The notes below the pieces were generated by a model, which was given only the letters and a program-made list of their open reading frames with translations, was not told the origin of the DNA and made no database searches. Both the position numbers and the translations under genes were made by a program. Below, piece by piece: positions 22,401 to 35,600 of a DNA stretch of 64,000 bases. Origin of the DNA: Phallusia mammillata (Eukaryota > Chordata > Ascidiacea > Phlebobranchia > Ascidiidae). Every line of letters starts with the position of its first letter. Within the stretch, counting starts at the first letter, position 1. The stretch lies in the NCBI GenBank assembly GCA_003260075.1, contig QLIY01000742.1:1-64000 (forward strand). The letters are read 5' to 3'.

Positions 22401-25400
22401 TTTATTTGTTTAAAATCAGCCCCAGCGTTTTTGTAAAAATCATTCAAGTTTCACATGTGTACTTGGAACTGTATGTTAAAATGTTTTTGTGTTCAGCTGG
22501 AAATGAGCCATGTCCTCAACCTCAGACCTCCGAGCATCTTGCAGCTATTGAGATTATGAAACTTAAGCACATCATCATCCTCCAAAACAAGATCGATCTT
22601 GTGACGCAGACGCAAGCCAAAGAGCAGTATCAGCAAATACTCAAGTTTGTTCAGGGTACGTAGAAATTTTATGTCATTTTGGACAATCAGACATGTTTGC
22701 AATTTTAAAAGGGGCAAATTTTAAACTTTGTTGTTGTGTTTTACTTAACACATGATGGAATTTAATGTTTGTTAATTCTGCCGTCTACCCTATTTTATAG
22801 TTTATTCTTGCTGTCCAAAATATTTCCACATTTAACTTCGCCCAAGGAAAAGCATTTGCCAGAGCAACCCCCCCCCCCATCATCATCCTCCAAAACAAGA
22901 TCGATCTTGTGACGCAGACGCAAGCTAAAGAGCAGTATCAGCAAATACTCAAGTTTGTTCAGGGTACGTAGAAGTTTTATGTCATTTTGGACAATCAGAC
23001 ATGTTTGCAATTTTGAAAGGGGCAATTTTTAAACTTTGTTGTTGTGTTTTACTTAAACACATGATGAAACTTAATATTTGTTCATTCCACTGTCTACCCT
23101 ATTTTATAGTTTATTCTTGCTGTCCAAAATGTTTCCACATTTAACTCCGCCCAAGGAAAAGCATTTGCCAGAGCAATTTGTTCGCTTTGGTTAAGAATAG
23201 TTTCACTCTTTTGTTTTGCTGCCATATTCAGTAGTTGGGAATAACTAAGTTGTTATGGCTAACTAAGACATGCCAGATGCCCCTGAAGGACAACATATAT
23301 GTGTAACACAGTTGAGCAACACATCTGCCTCGTAACACGTATTGTGTGTCATCAGCTTAGCAATACCGTATCAGTTCTCTGGCAGGCAGGAATGGCCCAA
23401 ATGAAGTTCATGGCTTTCTCTTTTGGAAAACCTTCACAAATTTGTTCTATTAGTGGTAGACACGAAACAAAGTTTTAAATAGGTTGCAGTGTATGTGAAA
23501 TAGCAAATGTGGAAAAGCCAGCTTTTAATAATTTAAGATGTAAAATTTCTGTTACAATTGTTGATGCATTTTCAGGAACTCCCCCCCCCCGGTAGACACG
23601 AAACAAAGTTTTAAATAGGTTGCAGTGTATGTGAAATAACAAATATGGGAAAGCCAGCTTTTAATAATTTAAGATGTAAAATTTCTGTTACGATTGTTGA
23701 TGCATTTTCAGGAACACCCCCCCCCCACCGGTTAGCATTACTGGTAACTGTCAATGGACTTTTTGTAACAGAACAGGCTGAAAAATATGATTTTTGTGAT
23801 AGAACTGGCTGACAAACAATTTAAATCCCACCACTGGAAACACCTATTGTGTGTGATCAGCATAGCAATAACATCTCAGTTTTCTGGCAGGCAGGAATGA
23901 CCCAAATGAAGTTCATGGCTTTCTCTTTTGGAAAACACCCCCCCCCCGTGGCTGAAGGAGCTCCAATAATTCCTATATCAGCTCAGTTGAAGTACAACAT
24001 TGAAGTTGTTTGTGAATATATTGTGAAAAAGATTCCCATTCCTCTAAGGGATTTTACCTCAAAGCCAAGACTCATTGGTTTGTATTTATTTTAATGCTTA
24101 AAACATATTTGTTCTGTATATGCGATAAATGGAGCTGACTGAGATATTTGTAAATCTACAAAAGTAAAATATGATTTGACTTAATACGACCCAAAACCAT
24201 TGTATAAAACCAAACAGAATCCACCGTTGTACAAAGTATTTTCACAGAATGTAAATTTAACCATTTGTTCGTGACATCTTCAGTTTCTCTGAATGAATAC
24301 TACACTGGTGTAAAAAGCGATAAAATAGTAAAACAAGCTGCCAGTACTGTTTTACTATTTTTTTGCTTTTATAACCACAGTATTGTATTCGCTCACAGGA
24401 ACTGATGATGCCAAAACTTTTTGGTGAAGTATATATTCTGTGAAACTATTTTGTACAACGGTTGATTCTGTTTGGCCTAGGGTTTTAAACACTGAGTTTT
24501 GGATTATACTGATGTAGAGAGCAGTAATCACCAGAAAACTACAACTGTTAGGGATGATTTTACTTCAAACTAGACTTTATTTTCGACTTTTTTCAAAAAA
24601 TATTTTTTTTTAATAAGAAAACACGAATAATAACAAAACATTTTTACAGTAATTCGTTCTTTTGATGTGAACAAGCCCGGATGTGAGGTTGATGATTTGA
24701 AAGGTGGAGTTGCCGGCGGAAGCATTTTAAAGGGTGTACTCAAGGTAAAGTAGCAATTTGCATCATCTTATTAACCATTACAACTAGTGATGTGCTGTGC
24801 TTCAGTTTGCTGAGGCTCTTACTTTCACTGATTCAACTGCAGACTTTGTTTGACCTCATCAATGTTTGGTACTAAGGCTTAGACCAGTGGTTCCCAAACT
24901 TTTTCATATTTTTTGCAAAACGGTCCCTTCGCCATTATTTCAAGGGCTTGCGGTCCTTAAGCCTAAATGTGTATTTCACACAAACGAAAGTTAATTGCAG
25001 GATTTTAACTAGTTATGCAACATTGCGCATAACAATCATCCAAAGACAGCATGTGACATCACAGACAGGACAAAAACATTACGATTNTGCAAAATTGCGC
25101 ATAACAATCATTCAAAGACAGCATGTGACATCACAAACAGGACAAAAACATTACGATTGTGCGCGAACAATTGCGTTTTTTGATAGTTGGCATTCAATAA
25201 AGGCAATTGTTTAGCAATGGAGACAGTCGATTCTCAATTCTACTTTGATTTAAACTTATTTAGTGGCACAAACTGACGCCAAATAAGATTATAGAATTAC
25301 TTCAACCGCTTTGCGGTCCCCCCAAAATTGCCTCACGGACCCCTAAAGGACCACGGACCCCAGTTTGGGAACCGCTGGCTTAGACTGATTCAAACTGTAG

Positions 25401-27162
25401 GATCCAGATAAAACCAAATGGTTTGCAAACCCCTTCCTGAAATGTCAACAAGTTTTTATAAAAATCATCATTATTTAGCACAAAAGATTCCTAATTGATT
25501 TCCAGGCTGGCAATAACTGCAAAGCAAACGTAGACCAATAGAAGTTGGATGTAAATGCAGCACAACTGTTGTGGGAAACACCACTGTTTGTCTGGCAGCA
25601 AAACTTATGCTAAAAAATGTATCAAAATATAAGTTTAGTTAATTTGGTCACATTAATGTGGCAAATCTGCAGAATATTTGGTTTTGGTCTGAACCAACAT
25701 CTTATTAATTAATTATAAATCAGTGCATTATGGAAAAGCTTTCTTATTTGAGGATAGATAAAGTAACCCTTTACATGTAACAAATAAACGCGAAAGAGAA
25801 AAGTTGTGTGTTTGAACAATGTTTAAAAAAAAAATTTAATCCTAAATCTTAAAATGAAATTTCCTTACACTCCATCCAATAACAACAAATATTGTTTGTG
25901 TTAAGATTGGACAAGAAATAGAAATCCGACCCGGAATTGTTTCCAAAGATTCTGAAGGAAAACTTCAAGTTCGGCCGATTCTGTCGAAGATTGTTTCGCT
26001 GTTTGCAGAACACAATGACTTGCAGTATGCTGCACCCGGTGGACTTATAGGTATATTTTAATGTTTACGACTGGTAGTGGTACGAAACACCTCTTGTTAC
26101 TGTATGTCTAACGTGACCTTAAGAGGTGTCCAGACCAAATTGTGGTATAATGCCACGTTTGGCAGCCCCTGTCCAGGACAACATGTTGACACTTGTCGCA
26201 AAATACCAGAAACAAACATAACAGTTAGTTGCAAAACACTTGTGTGTATTACCTGGCATTGATATGTGTCCAGATGTTTGTGTTCATTCACAATTGAAAC
26301 AGTGACACAATGAAACATGCTTTTTAGGAGCTGGCACGAAAATCGACCCCACGCTGTGTCGGGCCGATCGGATGGTTGGACATGTGCTCGGAGAAGTTGG
26401 ATCATTGCCGGATATTTTTACAGAGATAGAAATTTCATATTTCCTACTACGGAGGTTACTTGGGGTCAAAACAGAGGGGGACAAGAAAGGAGCGAGGGTA
26501 TGTGGGACTTTCCCTAGAGTTAATTTTAACTTGCCACAAAAGGTTTTTTAAAATCAAAAGGGTATGAAACATACTCAAGTTGGAGAATAATTGTTTTATT
26601 TTTGTTGGAAACCTCTAGTGTTTTTACTTTAATGAAGCTGTATTTCATTTTCTGAGCAATTCAAGTCTCCTTACTAAAGCATAAAAACTTTAACTAACAA
26701 TTAGGTGTTTGTTTAGGTACAAAAACTTTCAAAGAATGAAGTTTTGATGGTGAACATTGGGTCACTGTCCACTGGAGGGCGTGTGCTTGCGATAAAAGCT
26801 GATTTAGCGAAAGTGATGTTAACAAGTCCTGTTTGTACGGAAGTGGGGGAAAAAATTGCACTGAGCAGAAGAGTGGAAAAACACTGGAGGTACAAAAGCT
26901 GTTGTTGGTATCAGGAGTGGGCGAAAACTGCAAATGTTCTGTTTTGTCGCTCACATCACTCAATGCATTGAGACGTCATAAACATTTTTAATTCCACTTT
27001 TTGCTGTCCAAGGTCCCTTACGTCACAAGCGGTGTATTAAGTTTTTTTCCGCCATTTAACGCGTTTTAAAATGTGTATTGTTGCAGGTTGATTGGCTGGG
27101 GACAGATTCGAAGAGGAATTGTTATAAGACCGGTGGCAACGAACGATACAAACCGGGGTTGA
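19431..27162 (+). CDS. EIF2S3: Translation initiation factor eIF2 subunit gamma
   Basis: The GTPase subunit of eIF2, which carries initiator Met-tRNA to the 40S ribosome. Ten coding exons: 19431-19514, 21261-21452, 22078-22285, 22497-about 22656, a split exon starting near 23711 and resuming at 23948-24077, 24650-24744, 25906-26050, 26328-26497, 26717-26889 and 27087-27162. Motifs in order: [13 protein letters not shown]1 [10 protein letters not shown]3 DCPGH, G4 NKID, G5 ISAQ, zinc-site cysteines CYCACSS, then the domain 2-3 core RSFDVNKPG and [10 protein letters not shown]. The protein ends ATNDTNRG. Intron phases chain throughout. The start is the ATG at 19431; a second in-frame ATG at 19437 could be used. 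An extra copy of the exon 3 end (21690-21774) and a scrambled exon 5 are assembly effects. Confidence 0.96.
20180..21166. repeat. Foldback minisatellite: two oppositely oriented arrays with inverted ends
   Basis: From 20180 to about 20660, 30-31 base units like GCTGTGGCCAACCTGTAAATACTG repeat in one direction. After a spacer (20661-20744) the same unit repeats in the other direction to 21166. The outer ends are inverted copies: GTCTGCAAATACCACTTGACC on the left against the reverse complement of GGTCAAGTGGAATTTACATAC on the right. It lies in intron 1 of EIF2S3. Three C runs (20412-20422, 20580-20589, 20979-20991) interrupt it, so copy number is unreliable. It looks like a foldback or MITE-type element whose arms became tandem repeats. 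Confidence 0.8.
21690..21774 (+). other. EIF2S3: Duplicate of the 3' end of EIF2S3 exon 3
   Basis: It encodes [20 protein letters not shown] and LLLI and has the same donor as 22204-22285, with a few silent differences. It sits right after the C10 run at 21679-21688 and lacks the exon's first part and acceptor. It is an allelic contig end, not a functional extra exon. Confidence 0.85.
23571..24077 (+). other. EIF2S3: EIF2S3 exon 5 split by misassembled contigs
   Basis: The acceptor TTTTCAG and the first exon bases GGAAC occur twice (to 23580 and to 23716), each ending at a C run. The rest of the exon (GTGGCTGAAGG..., [13 protein letters not shown]) starts at 23948 after a third C run. Between them, 23727-23937 is an intron piece that duplicates 23340-23440 and carries an end of the GTGGTGGGATTCA MITE. 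Confidence 0.88.
24210..24475. mobile_element. MITE with ~42 bp inverted repeats in an EIF2S3 intron
   Basis: The left arm has CCAAACAGAATCCACCGTTG and then TACAAAGTATTTTCACAGAA. The right arm is the inverse: TTCTGTGAAACTATTTTGTA and then CAACGGTTGATTCTGTTTGG. About 180 bases of AT-rich non-coding sequence lie between. Element limits may extend a few bases further; no clear target duplication. Confidence 0.75.
24885..25377. mobile_element. hAT-type non-autonomous transposon with 8 bp target-site duplication
   Basis: Terminal inverted repeats CAGTGGTTCCCAAACT and AGTTTGGGAACCGCTG, flanked by identical GCTTAGAC at 24877-24884 and 25378-25385. The 8 bp duplication and CAG(T/C)GGTTCCCAAA ends are classic hAT features. 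There is no transposase. An internal direct duplication of about 70 bases around the single ambiguous base N (25087) is probably another unmerged join. It sits in the EIF2S3 intron between 24744 and 25906. Confidence 0.92.
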
Positions 27163-29687
27163 AACATCGGATTTTCGGGTCAACTTGCGTTTTTTTGAGG
27201 GAAGCTGTCCAGATGTTTTGCTGGAAACTGCAACAAATACCGATATATGAAAAGTTCTGCTACTTTCTCGTGCTTATCAAATAGAAATCGCGCCAACATT
27301 TCTGCTCGTTTCACTTATGCTTTTGGGAAATTGGTGTTTTCTTGCAAACGTGTTTGGAACAATCCAATATATGGGTGGTTGCGTTGAATAAAGAAGATAA
27401 TATTGGCAGAAATTAGGTTAATTTCTATCTGGTGTTTTAATAAAAGAAAGTTTGTTTCAAGTTTAGGGATTGTTTCTTCCCGTGCCCGACGAAATATTAC
27501 GTAGCCTAATGGTTGTTTTTTTCAAATCTAGTAGCTCTCAACTGCTTTTGACCTACTTGTCCTATTGCTATTCTGCTGGTTCATTCTGTTTTGTTTCGGG
27601 ATTTGTCCGGTAAAGCTGTGCCTGCAAAGGTTCCTTTGTAAACTTGTTCGTTTCTTATCACTCGTTGCTAACATGACATTCGGGCAAAAATTGCTTACAA
27701 AGTTGTTTAGGTAGCACAATAGGCTAGAGTTTGGCTCTAAAAGTAAGTTACAATAGTGTATGCGGTCCGTGTATTGGAAAACAATATTTAAAGATTAAAG
27801 AAAACAAACCAAGAAAAAGAAGTTGCGTTCCTCTATTGACTCGGTTAATTATGTGTATGTTAAAGGCGAGTCATGTTGGTGAAAATAGTTTGTTTCTCGT
27901 TTGTCTCGATGCAATAAGTTGGAAATCGTTGGAAAGTGGTTAAAAATAATTGAACTCAAGTTGGAAGAGCGACAGCACTGTCGCCTGAGAAAACAGGTTA
28001 GATTATTAACAGGTTTTCCTGACTCTGAAGCCTAACAAGAGCTTGTAGTGATTTCGCGATTCGTGTAAGCTTTACGCAGTGTTCAATACTTTGCTTGTTG
28101 GTGGTTTTCAAACCGATTTACGGACGAAGACAATCTAGCAATCTGTCAAACTAGATGTTTTTTTGTAATGGTAATCACATGATGTGTTAAGATCTAAAAT
28201 CTGCTGCAAATTTTTTTTTTTTGCGATCGATTGTTTGCCTTTACCTCACCTACTAATATTAATTTATTGAATGCTGGTGTCCTTAGCGCAAAGCATCTGA
28301 TATTTGACTGCAGTGAACAATGTTTTGTAACACATTAATGGCTTTATTTGATTTTTTGTAGTAATTGGTGTCATTCAACTGATTCAAGTTTGCAGAATTG
28401 TAGCAATTTCAACTATATGTATTCCCAAGAAATGAGATTTTTAATTGTTACACAACAATAATGTTCAACAGTGATAGTGGTAAACCCATCAATTAATAAA
28501 AAGATAAAAAAAAATTAATGCCTGAATTAATAAAACGTTGCAAAATAAAATTGGTTGAAAGTCACACAGTTAGTGTTAGGTAAGTTACATTCTTTTCCAA
28601 ATAATAAAGTTTGTTGGCAAACATAAAGTTTTAGTCTTTCTCTGTTGTTTAAAGTTGTTGAAAGTTTTTGAAATATATTTCTAACAAATTTGTGTTAGCT
28701 GATTTTGCAAGTGTTTTCTTTGCTTCAAACAATTTTTATATTTTTGTGTAGTTTGATTGCAAGTGGTTCGACTGAACGTGTAAACTAACATGTTTATCCA
28801 GGTTTAATGAGATAGAAACAACCCCTTGTATATTTTTAATTATGCTGGCAATGAGATACACAGTTCAGGGTTTATTGTTGCAATTAGCTGAATATTAAAA
28901 TGAATCCAGGGTCTAATCTAATCTTGCAATTTCATTCAGTGCCAGTGTTGATTGGTGTGATACATGTTTCATATATATATACCTCTTAACATTTGTTGAT
29001 TTTTCTTTTTCAGTGCTAAATTCCTGCTGGGTTTAGCATCTTTTTGACAGAGTTTATAAATATAAGTGTGTATATCTGTATATGTTATGGTTGTACAATT
29101 TGTAAAGTAATTTTTTGTAAATATGGACAATTTGTCTCTTTTCTAGTTTTATCTCCAGGTAAGCAAAAATGTTATGTTTACCCTTTTTTACGTTTACTCT
29201 ATTAAATGTCTTTTTTCGTCGTCATTTTTTGCAGCTTTATCGCATACGAGTGTTACTTGTGGGCATTATTTAGGTAAATTGTTTTTTTAAAGAGCCCTTT
29301 TAGATTATGCATTTACCCTAAGGAAAGCAATGCACAATAGCATTGGTTACTGCTGGGTTGGGTTGTAAGTGCGCTGTGTAAAAACATGTGTAATATATGG
29401 ATGCACCCATTTGTTGAAAATGTCTGAGGTTAATACAGAGGAAAAGTTGTTTATGGATTGTAAAGTTTGTTGCCTTGGAAAAAAGAGATAAACTGTGGTT
29501 GTGATTTACCACATCATGCAGCGCTTTGGTTTACTACTTACATGTTGTCTGACAAACAGTTAACTAATGTTTGTTACTAACCCCCAAACTTTCACATCAC
29601 AGGATTATTGTGGTGGTTTTGTTGGGTTTGCTGCCACTCTGACCACCAAACTATATCATTGTCGAATAACTGATGCGTTTGTTTCAG
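27163..29687. other. EIF2S3 3' UTR and intergenic region
   Basis: AATAAA at 27387-27392 is the likely EIF2S3 poly(A) signal; another AATAAA-like site is near 27437. The remainder is AT-rich with no convincing long ORF. Splice-like sites near 27995, 29147-29160 and 29235-29273 may mark 5' exons of the next gene. Confidence 0.55.
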
Positions 29688-29691
29688 GCAA

Positions 29692-32600
29692 ATGTCCAGT
29701 GGAGAGGATATCAGGGTGTCATATTATTCTGCTGTCTTAGCTAAAGCAATTTGCCTTAAAGATGGTGATCTATTCACAGATCTTTATGATCAGATTGTTC
29801 GCTTAGTTACAAAGGAACAGGTACTTTTATTATTTCATTTACTAAAATGATTTTAATAAAAACCAAACTGGCAGCGATGTAGAATATAACATATTCATTT
29901 CATTGGACAGATGACATTTAATTTGTGAAAACGTCTGTTTAATAAAATCCATACTTTTTATTCTACATCGCTGGTTTTTATTAAAGCTACTATTTAAGTA
30001 CATGTCTTGTGTATCTAAAATGGTTTTGTTCTTGGCAAACATGATTGAAACATTCTGTGTTTCATAAACCTTTATGTTTCTTTTAATTCAAATAATTTTT
30101 ATTAATGTGGATTTCTGTGTAGAATCTTGCAGCATATTTTATGTTTACAGGCAGATTTGGCTGTGGATCGGGCAAGGGACTTTTCTAATCTTCCCCTCCC
30201 AACTTTGGTGGGGAAAATAAAGTGGCTTGAATCCCACGGCGTGGAACCATTAAAACCCTCAGCTTCCCAGAAACTATCAGTTTCAAAACCTGCAACAGCA
30301 AAAACTTCATCAAGTACAGAATATTTGATTGAGGAGCAAATTTTATACGAATCTGATAATTCAATGTCGGATGAAACTTTCAGTTATTATTCGAGTGAGA
30401 AACCCAACTTGCAAAAGTTATACGAGCGTACAATGCAGCAATCACCTGCTGATCGTGTCGAGGAATTTATAGATGACAATGAATGTGAACCTATACGAAG
30501 CTCTGCTCAGCAAATTCCAATTGTGCCGGGAAATAACATAAATAACCAAGGGGATAATACCTATAACAGACAGGATATTGGCTTTACCAACAACAAACCT
30601 TTAACTGGTAATAACTCCACGCTGCCGCCGTCAACATCCAACAAAACTATCGTTGAACCAACTGATTTCATAATTGAACTTGGCGAAGACCCAGAAACTG
30701 CTGTTGATTTCGGTCTTCCAGGATTCAAGCAACGAAATGATTCATCATTTACTGGTTTCAGTAACATTCGAGAAAAAAGATACGTTGACATTGAAATGAA
30801 AGACTTAACTAGGTGAGGTCAGAATCTTGCAAATCTAAAATGCAAGCTGTTAATTATGGGTCCCACCCCTGAAGGGAGCAAAAATAATCATGATAGTAGA
30901 CAGTGTGGGATTCAAATTTTTATCAGCCGGTTTTATCACAAAAGTCATATTTTTCAGCCGGTTCTTTGACAAAAGTCATATTTTTCAGCCGGTTCTGTTA
31001 CAAAACATCCATTGACAGTAACCAGTAATGGTAACCGGTTCGCTGATCTCCTAAAATTTTGTGAGGCGGTTCTCTAAAACCAGCTAAATGATGTGTATAG
31101 TCAGTTGGTAAATAGGACATAGATTACATAACATGGAAAAAAAATCCGCCTTTCTAGTTATTAAGTTTTTTATGATCTGGTATCAATAAAACAAAAATAC
31201 AATTCACGTAACAATGTTTGGGACCAGGTTAATTATGGGTCCCCTTCCCTGAAGGGGACACATCTTGATTTCACTCTGTTTTTTTCTTTTTTCTTTTTTT
31301 TTCTCTTTTTTTTTCTTTTTTCCGCCGAAGTTTGTCCATGCACTTTTGGCATGAAATCTTTGGTGGATTTGGATGAAACTTTCACAGATGGTAGATATAG
31401 TTATGTAGATGTGCCGTCTGCTTCGTTTGACTTAATAACCCCAGTATTTACCCCGCTAGACCCCAAAATGTGAAACGTTTTTGTATGTTGCTGCGCACCA
31501 CAAACGAAAGATTTCTGTGGTGTAACGGTATAGTATAGGCAACAGAACATATGGTACAGGTGTTTGTGCATTACTTGGTAGGCATTTTGGACATGCCGGT
31601 CAGAGGGGGTATTAACAGCCTTATGACGTCAGAAGCGTTAAGGAATGTTGCTAATAACACCCCTAGTGGTCAGAATTTTAAACATTGTCCGATTTGGATA
31701 AAATTTTACATGACTGTCGATTAGTTCATTGTGGTTTAATATTTTATACTTTTGGGTGTTAAAACCCATCAGTTACCCCTCTAACCCCCTAAAATGGGTG
31801 AGTTTTTTAAACGGTGTCAGAATTAAGTGAAATTTGGACAGCTTGTGGAATTTGTCATTTTTAGGTGTCAATTGTTGTGTTTACCCCGTTAGCCCCCTAA
31901 AATGGGTGAAATTTTAAACAATGTCCGAATTGAATGAAATTTGGACAGTTTGTTCATTTTGCTATAATAAGCTGACGATAGTTATGTTTCACTCTGTGAC
32001 CCCAATATTTACCCTACTAGTCCCCTAAAATGGGTAAATTTGTGAAACAATGCAGGAATTGGATGAAATTTGGACAGTTTGTTCATTTTGCCATAATTAG
32101 CTGTTGATTATTTTGTTTCACCCTGTAGCCCCAATATTTACCTCACTAGCCCCCTAAAATGGGTGAACTTTTAAACAATGTCAGAACTATATGGAAGTTG
32201 GACAGTTTTGAGTACATTATTCATTGATGTGTTTTACCCTGTAAGACCCACCTTTACCCCATTAACCCCTAAAATGGGTGTAATTTGTAAACATTGGCTG
32301 AGTTCGTTAAAATTTTGACAGTTTGTGCAAAAGTCATCTTTAGGTGTCAATTGTCACTTTTGCCATGCAGTCCCATCAGTTACCCCATTAGCCCCCTGAA
32401 AGGGTTAACTTTTTAAACAATGTCTCAATTTCATAAAATTTGGACACTTCGTAGAATATGCCATTTTGAGGTGTTGATTGTTGAGTTTTACCATGTAGCC
32501 CCACTAATCCTTAAAATAGGTAAATTTTGCAAACAATTGATGAATTAAATGTGACTTGTGTAGTTTCTATCTCACACAGCATGATTATTTCTGCAGACTT

Positions 32601-35600
32601 TTTTTCGTCCTGTTTAAACTCATAGCACCAAAATTTATTATAGTTATTTCAAAAAATGCACTATTTACAACTTTGCATGTGTGGGGGACCCATGAGTTTC
32701 TGCTTGCAGAAACAACTAAAGGTATAAAATACAGTGGCTGATATGGGACCCATTACGAAATAGGTTATAGTATATGTGCAATGGCAATATGTGCTAAGCC
32801 ACCCTTCTAGTTTTGGGTTACAGATTACAAATTAACAGTTACACACCTAAATTTTGAGTTAATATTTAGTCCTTCAACTCATGTGATCCATTCACGACAA
32901 GGAAACCCGGAGACTGTGTTGCATCCGATGCAGAGCGCTGACAGTGAAGATGATGGGTCGGAGTCGAACAAAAAAGTCAAGAAGAAAAAGAAGCGTAAAG
33001 CAAAACTACCAGGTAACTGCCTTGCATGAAAAAAAAAGAGTTATTAGGAATCGGTGCATTTTATAAAGGCTTATGTATGGCATTGCTTTCTTATCTTAAA
33101 TAAAAACAGGGTCGACTAGGCGAAATCTTTTTCTGATTTTCGTCGATTGGGAAAGGTCTGCTAACTATAATAGAGAAGACCTGACTTTTGTAAATGTTGA
33201 TTAGAAGAGGCCAGACTTTCAGTATTGTCTAGTGGAAAAAAGGCTGACTGTAACTGGACTTAGGTAATTGTCGATTATGTTAGGGCTAGAGTTAGGTTAA
33301 GGTCAGTCCGAAAAATACTTCGTAAAACACTGCCGCCGAAGTTAGGTCGGTCAGGCTTTTAGTCAAACCCAATAGAAACCTTGAAAAAAACTTACAATGA
33401 GAGCAGCAGGTGTGCCATATTCACTTAGGTTACTTACAAAGTCTTTGTATTGTTAATCTATATGCACTTGTTTGTTTGTGGGGTTTAATTCCTGTTTGGT
33501 ATTTGTTTTAGGTTTGATCGATCCACAAGAAGAAATAAACATGGAATGTGAAATCGACAAACTAAGTAAGATTTTGTTGAATTGTTTTTGTTGCATTGTT
33601 TGCTTAAAACTATTAAGTTTGGAGATAAAATATAGGTTCTGACGAACTTACAAGAAACACGTTTTATTGCCTGTGCCTTAAATTTGTGCAGACTTTATCG
33701 GAAAAGGAGATGAGAAATCTTCAAAGTCGTCTAGAAATAGCCGTCGTAAAAAGTTTAACGAAGCTCGTAAAACCTGCTCCAGCTTGGAATGTCCAAACAT
33801 CCAAAGATCATCAGTTGTTGATGAAAATGTCGTCAGCAAACCTGCTTTGGAGGAAAAACCAAAAAAGCGAACAATTAAGAGATATCAGGAAGAAAAGGAA
33901 AAGGGACGCGTAATCGGACGGGAGCAACATTACGGTTTTGAAAGTTCACCTCTGTCTAAGGATGAATCAGCTCATATTAACCCATTAAACAGGAAGACAT
34001 ATGGAACAATGCCTAAAAAAACAGAAGAAAATAAGGTAAACTGTAGGGCCCGCTAATTTGCAAAAACTGAGTTGAATAAACATAACAAAAACACCGAATA
34101 TCTCCTGACTGAACAAAATTTAGCACTTTTTACATCATTTGTATTAGTTATGGGCCCATTAAGAACTAAAAATATAATCAACGCCTTCAAAGATAGAAAT
34201 GATTGTGATAACATTGTTATTGCTTTGCATGTACAGATGTATGAAGAACAATTTATTTCTATTTTTAGTAAAATATACAGTTTTATTAAAAAATATAAAA
34301 ATCACAAAAACTTCATTTGTTTGACAACTTAAACCCACTTTTCAGAACTCGCAACTGCTAAACGACGAAACTTTAAACAAAATATTGAAAGATCTTGGTG
34401 AAGGTTCCAAAGTTTTGTCCGAGGCTAAAAAGAAATCAAGGGAAGCAAAAAAGGATAAAAAGAAAAATAAAAAACAGAAGAAAAGTGACAAAGAGAAATC
34501 GAAAGGAGAAAATGATGTGAATGTTAGAAATATCGAGATGCAAACATTCAGCACAGCAATGGATGATTGTGAGAGATTTGGTAAAATTTTGACAATCATG
34601 TTGTTGTCTGTTACAAACAATGTTTAAACCCAGATTGTGTTGTTCGCAACAAAATTTAACAAGTAAAGCTTTTGTTGACCAAAAAAAATCTGTTAGTGGT
34701 GCCTATGTACAGATTATGTTGTAACAATGCACTTAGAAATTCAGCAAGTGTTTTTTGAAAACGTAACTTGTGAAAAGTTGTGCTGTTCTGATGCGACTCT
34801 CATTTTAATGTTGTTTCTGCTGCAGATGCAAAGGTTGAGCCTGGTGACGAGGGTGAGTTTGTTGTGCAGAAGAAACCTCGAAAATCTGTAAACCGCACAA
34901 CTCAAAGTGGAAGGAGTTCGCCACATGAACAAGGTACAAGTTACAACATTGTTTTGGTGATCGAATAGTTGGATTGCCTTAATGTAAATCCAACTCAGCT
35001 ATAAAAACCAATCTTATATTTCACTTTTTACCAGTTAAATAACTTTTGGCACAAATTTGTGATTACCAAGATTTTACAAAACTTTTTAAAAGTAAATAAT
35101 TCTGTAGAGGTACGAAGAGGAGCCATGTCGCCAACCAATCATGTCAACATCAATGACATGTCGGACGCTAGGGCTGAACAAACTTACTCCGATGTTATGG
35201 AAGAAGTTGGAAGCTCAACAATTCACGTTTACGACGGCGAACAATGGCCGACTCTGCCAGCTGCTCTAAGTGCAAACTTACCCCAGTCATCCATGACAAA
35301 CCGCTGTAGCACCTCATCCTATGCAAGCAAACTGAAGAGCAACCTGGATAGCACAGGATGCAGTTTGGCGAGTAGCAGTGAGGACGGAGCGTCGTCGTCA
35401 TCATCCTCTTCAGGAGGAGGAGGAGCTGCTGGTCGGGTAACCGGGCGCATCAGTCCATCTAACGACATTGAGTTCCAACTCCCTGACATTTTGTCCGGAG
35501 TTTCAAGTGCTGTTGCTGCAACAACAAAACTTATCAAGAGTTTCAGCAAAATTTCTGTGAAGGCTGAGAGTCCTATGCCATCCATTCAACCTGCGTGCGT

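Larger units (their letters stand above)
1623..23947. other. Cluster of about 31 poly-C join markers
   Basis: C runs include 1623-1633, 1955-1965, 2973-2985, 4158-4167, 5319-5328, 8855-8864, 10092-10101, 10837-10846, 12352-12361, 12644-12653, 13204-13213, 15166-15175, 15744-15753, 16251-16260, 18375-18384, 19190-19199, 19878-19887, 21679-21688, 22868-22878, 23581-23590 and 23938-23947. Most are exactly 10; longer ones have a neighbouring base that could be native C. Nearly all separate two near-identical direct copies. They fit fixed-length placeholders between unmerged contigs. Confidence 0.88.
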
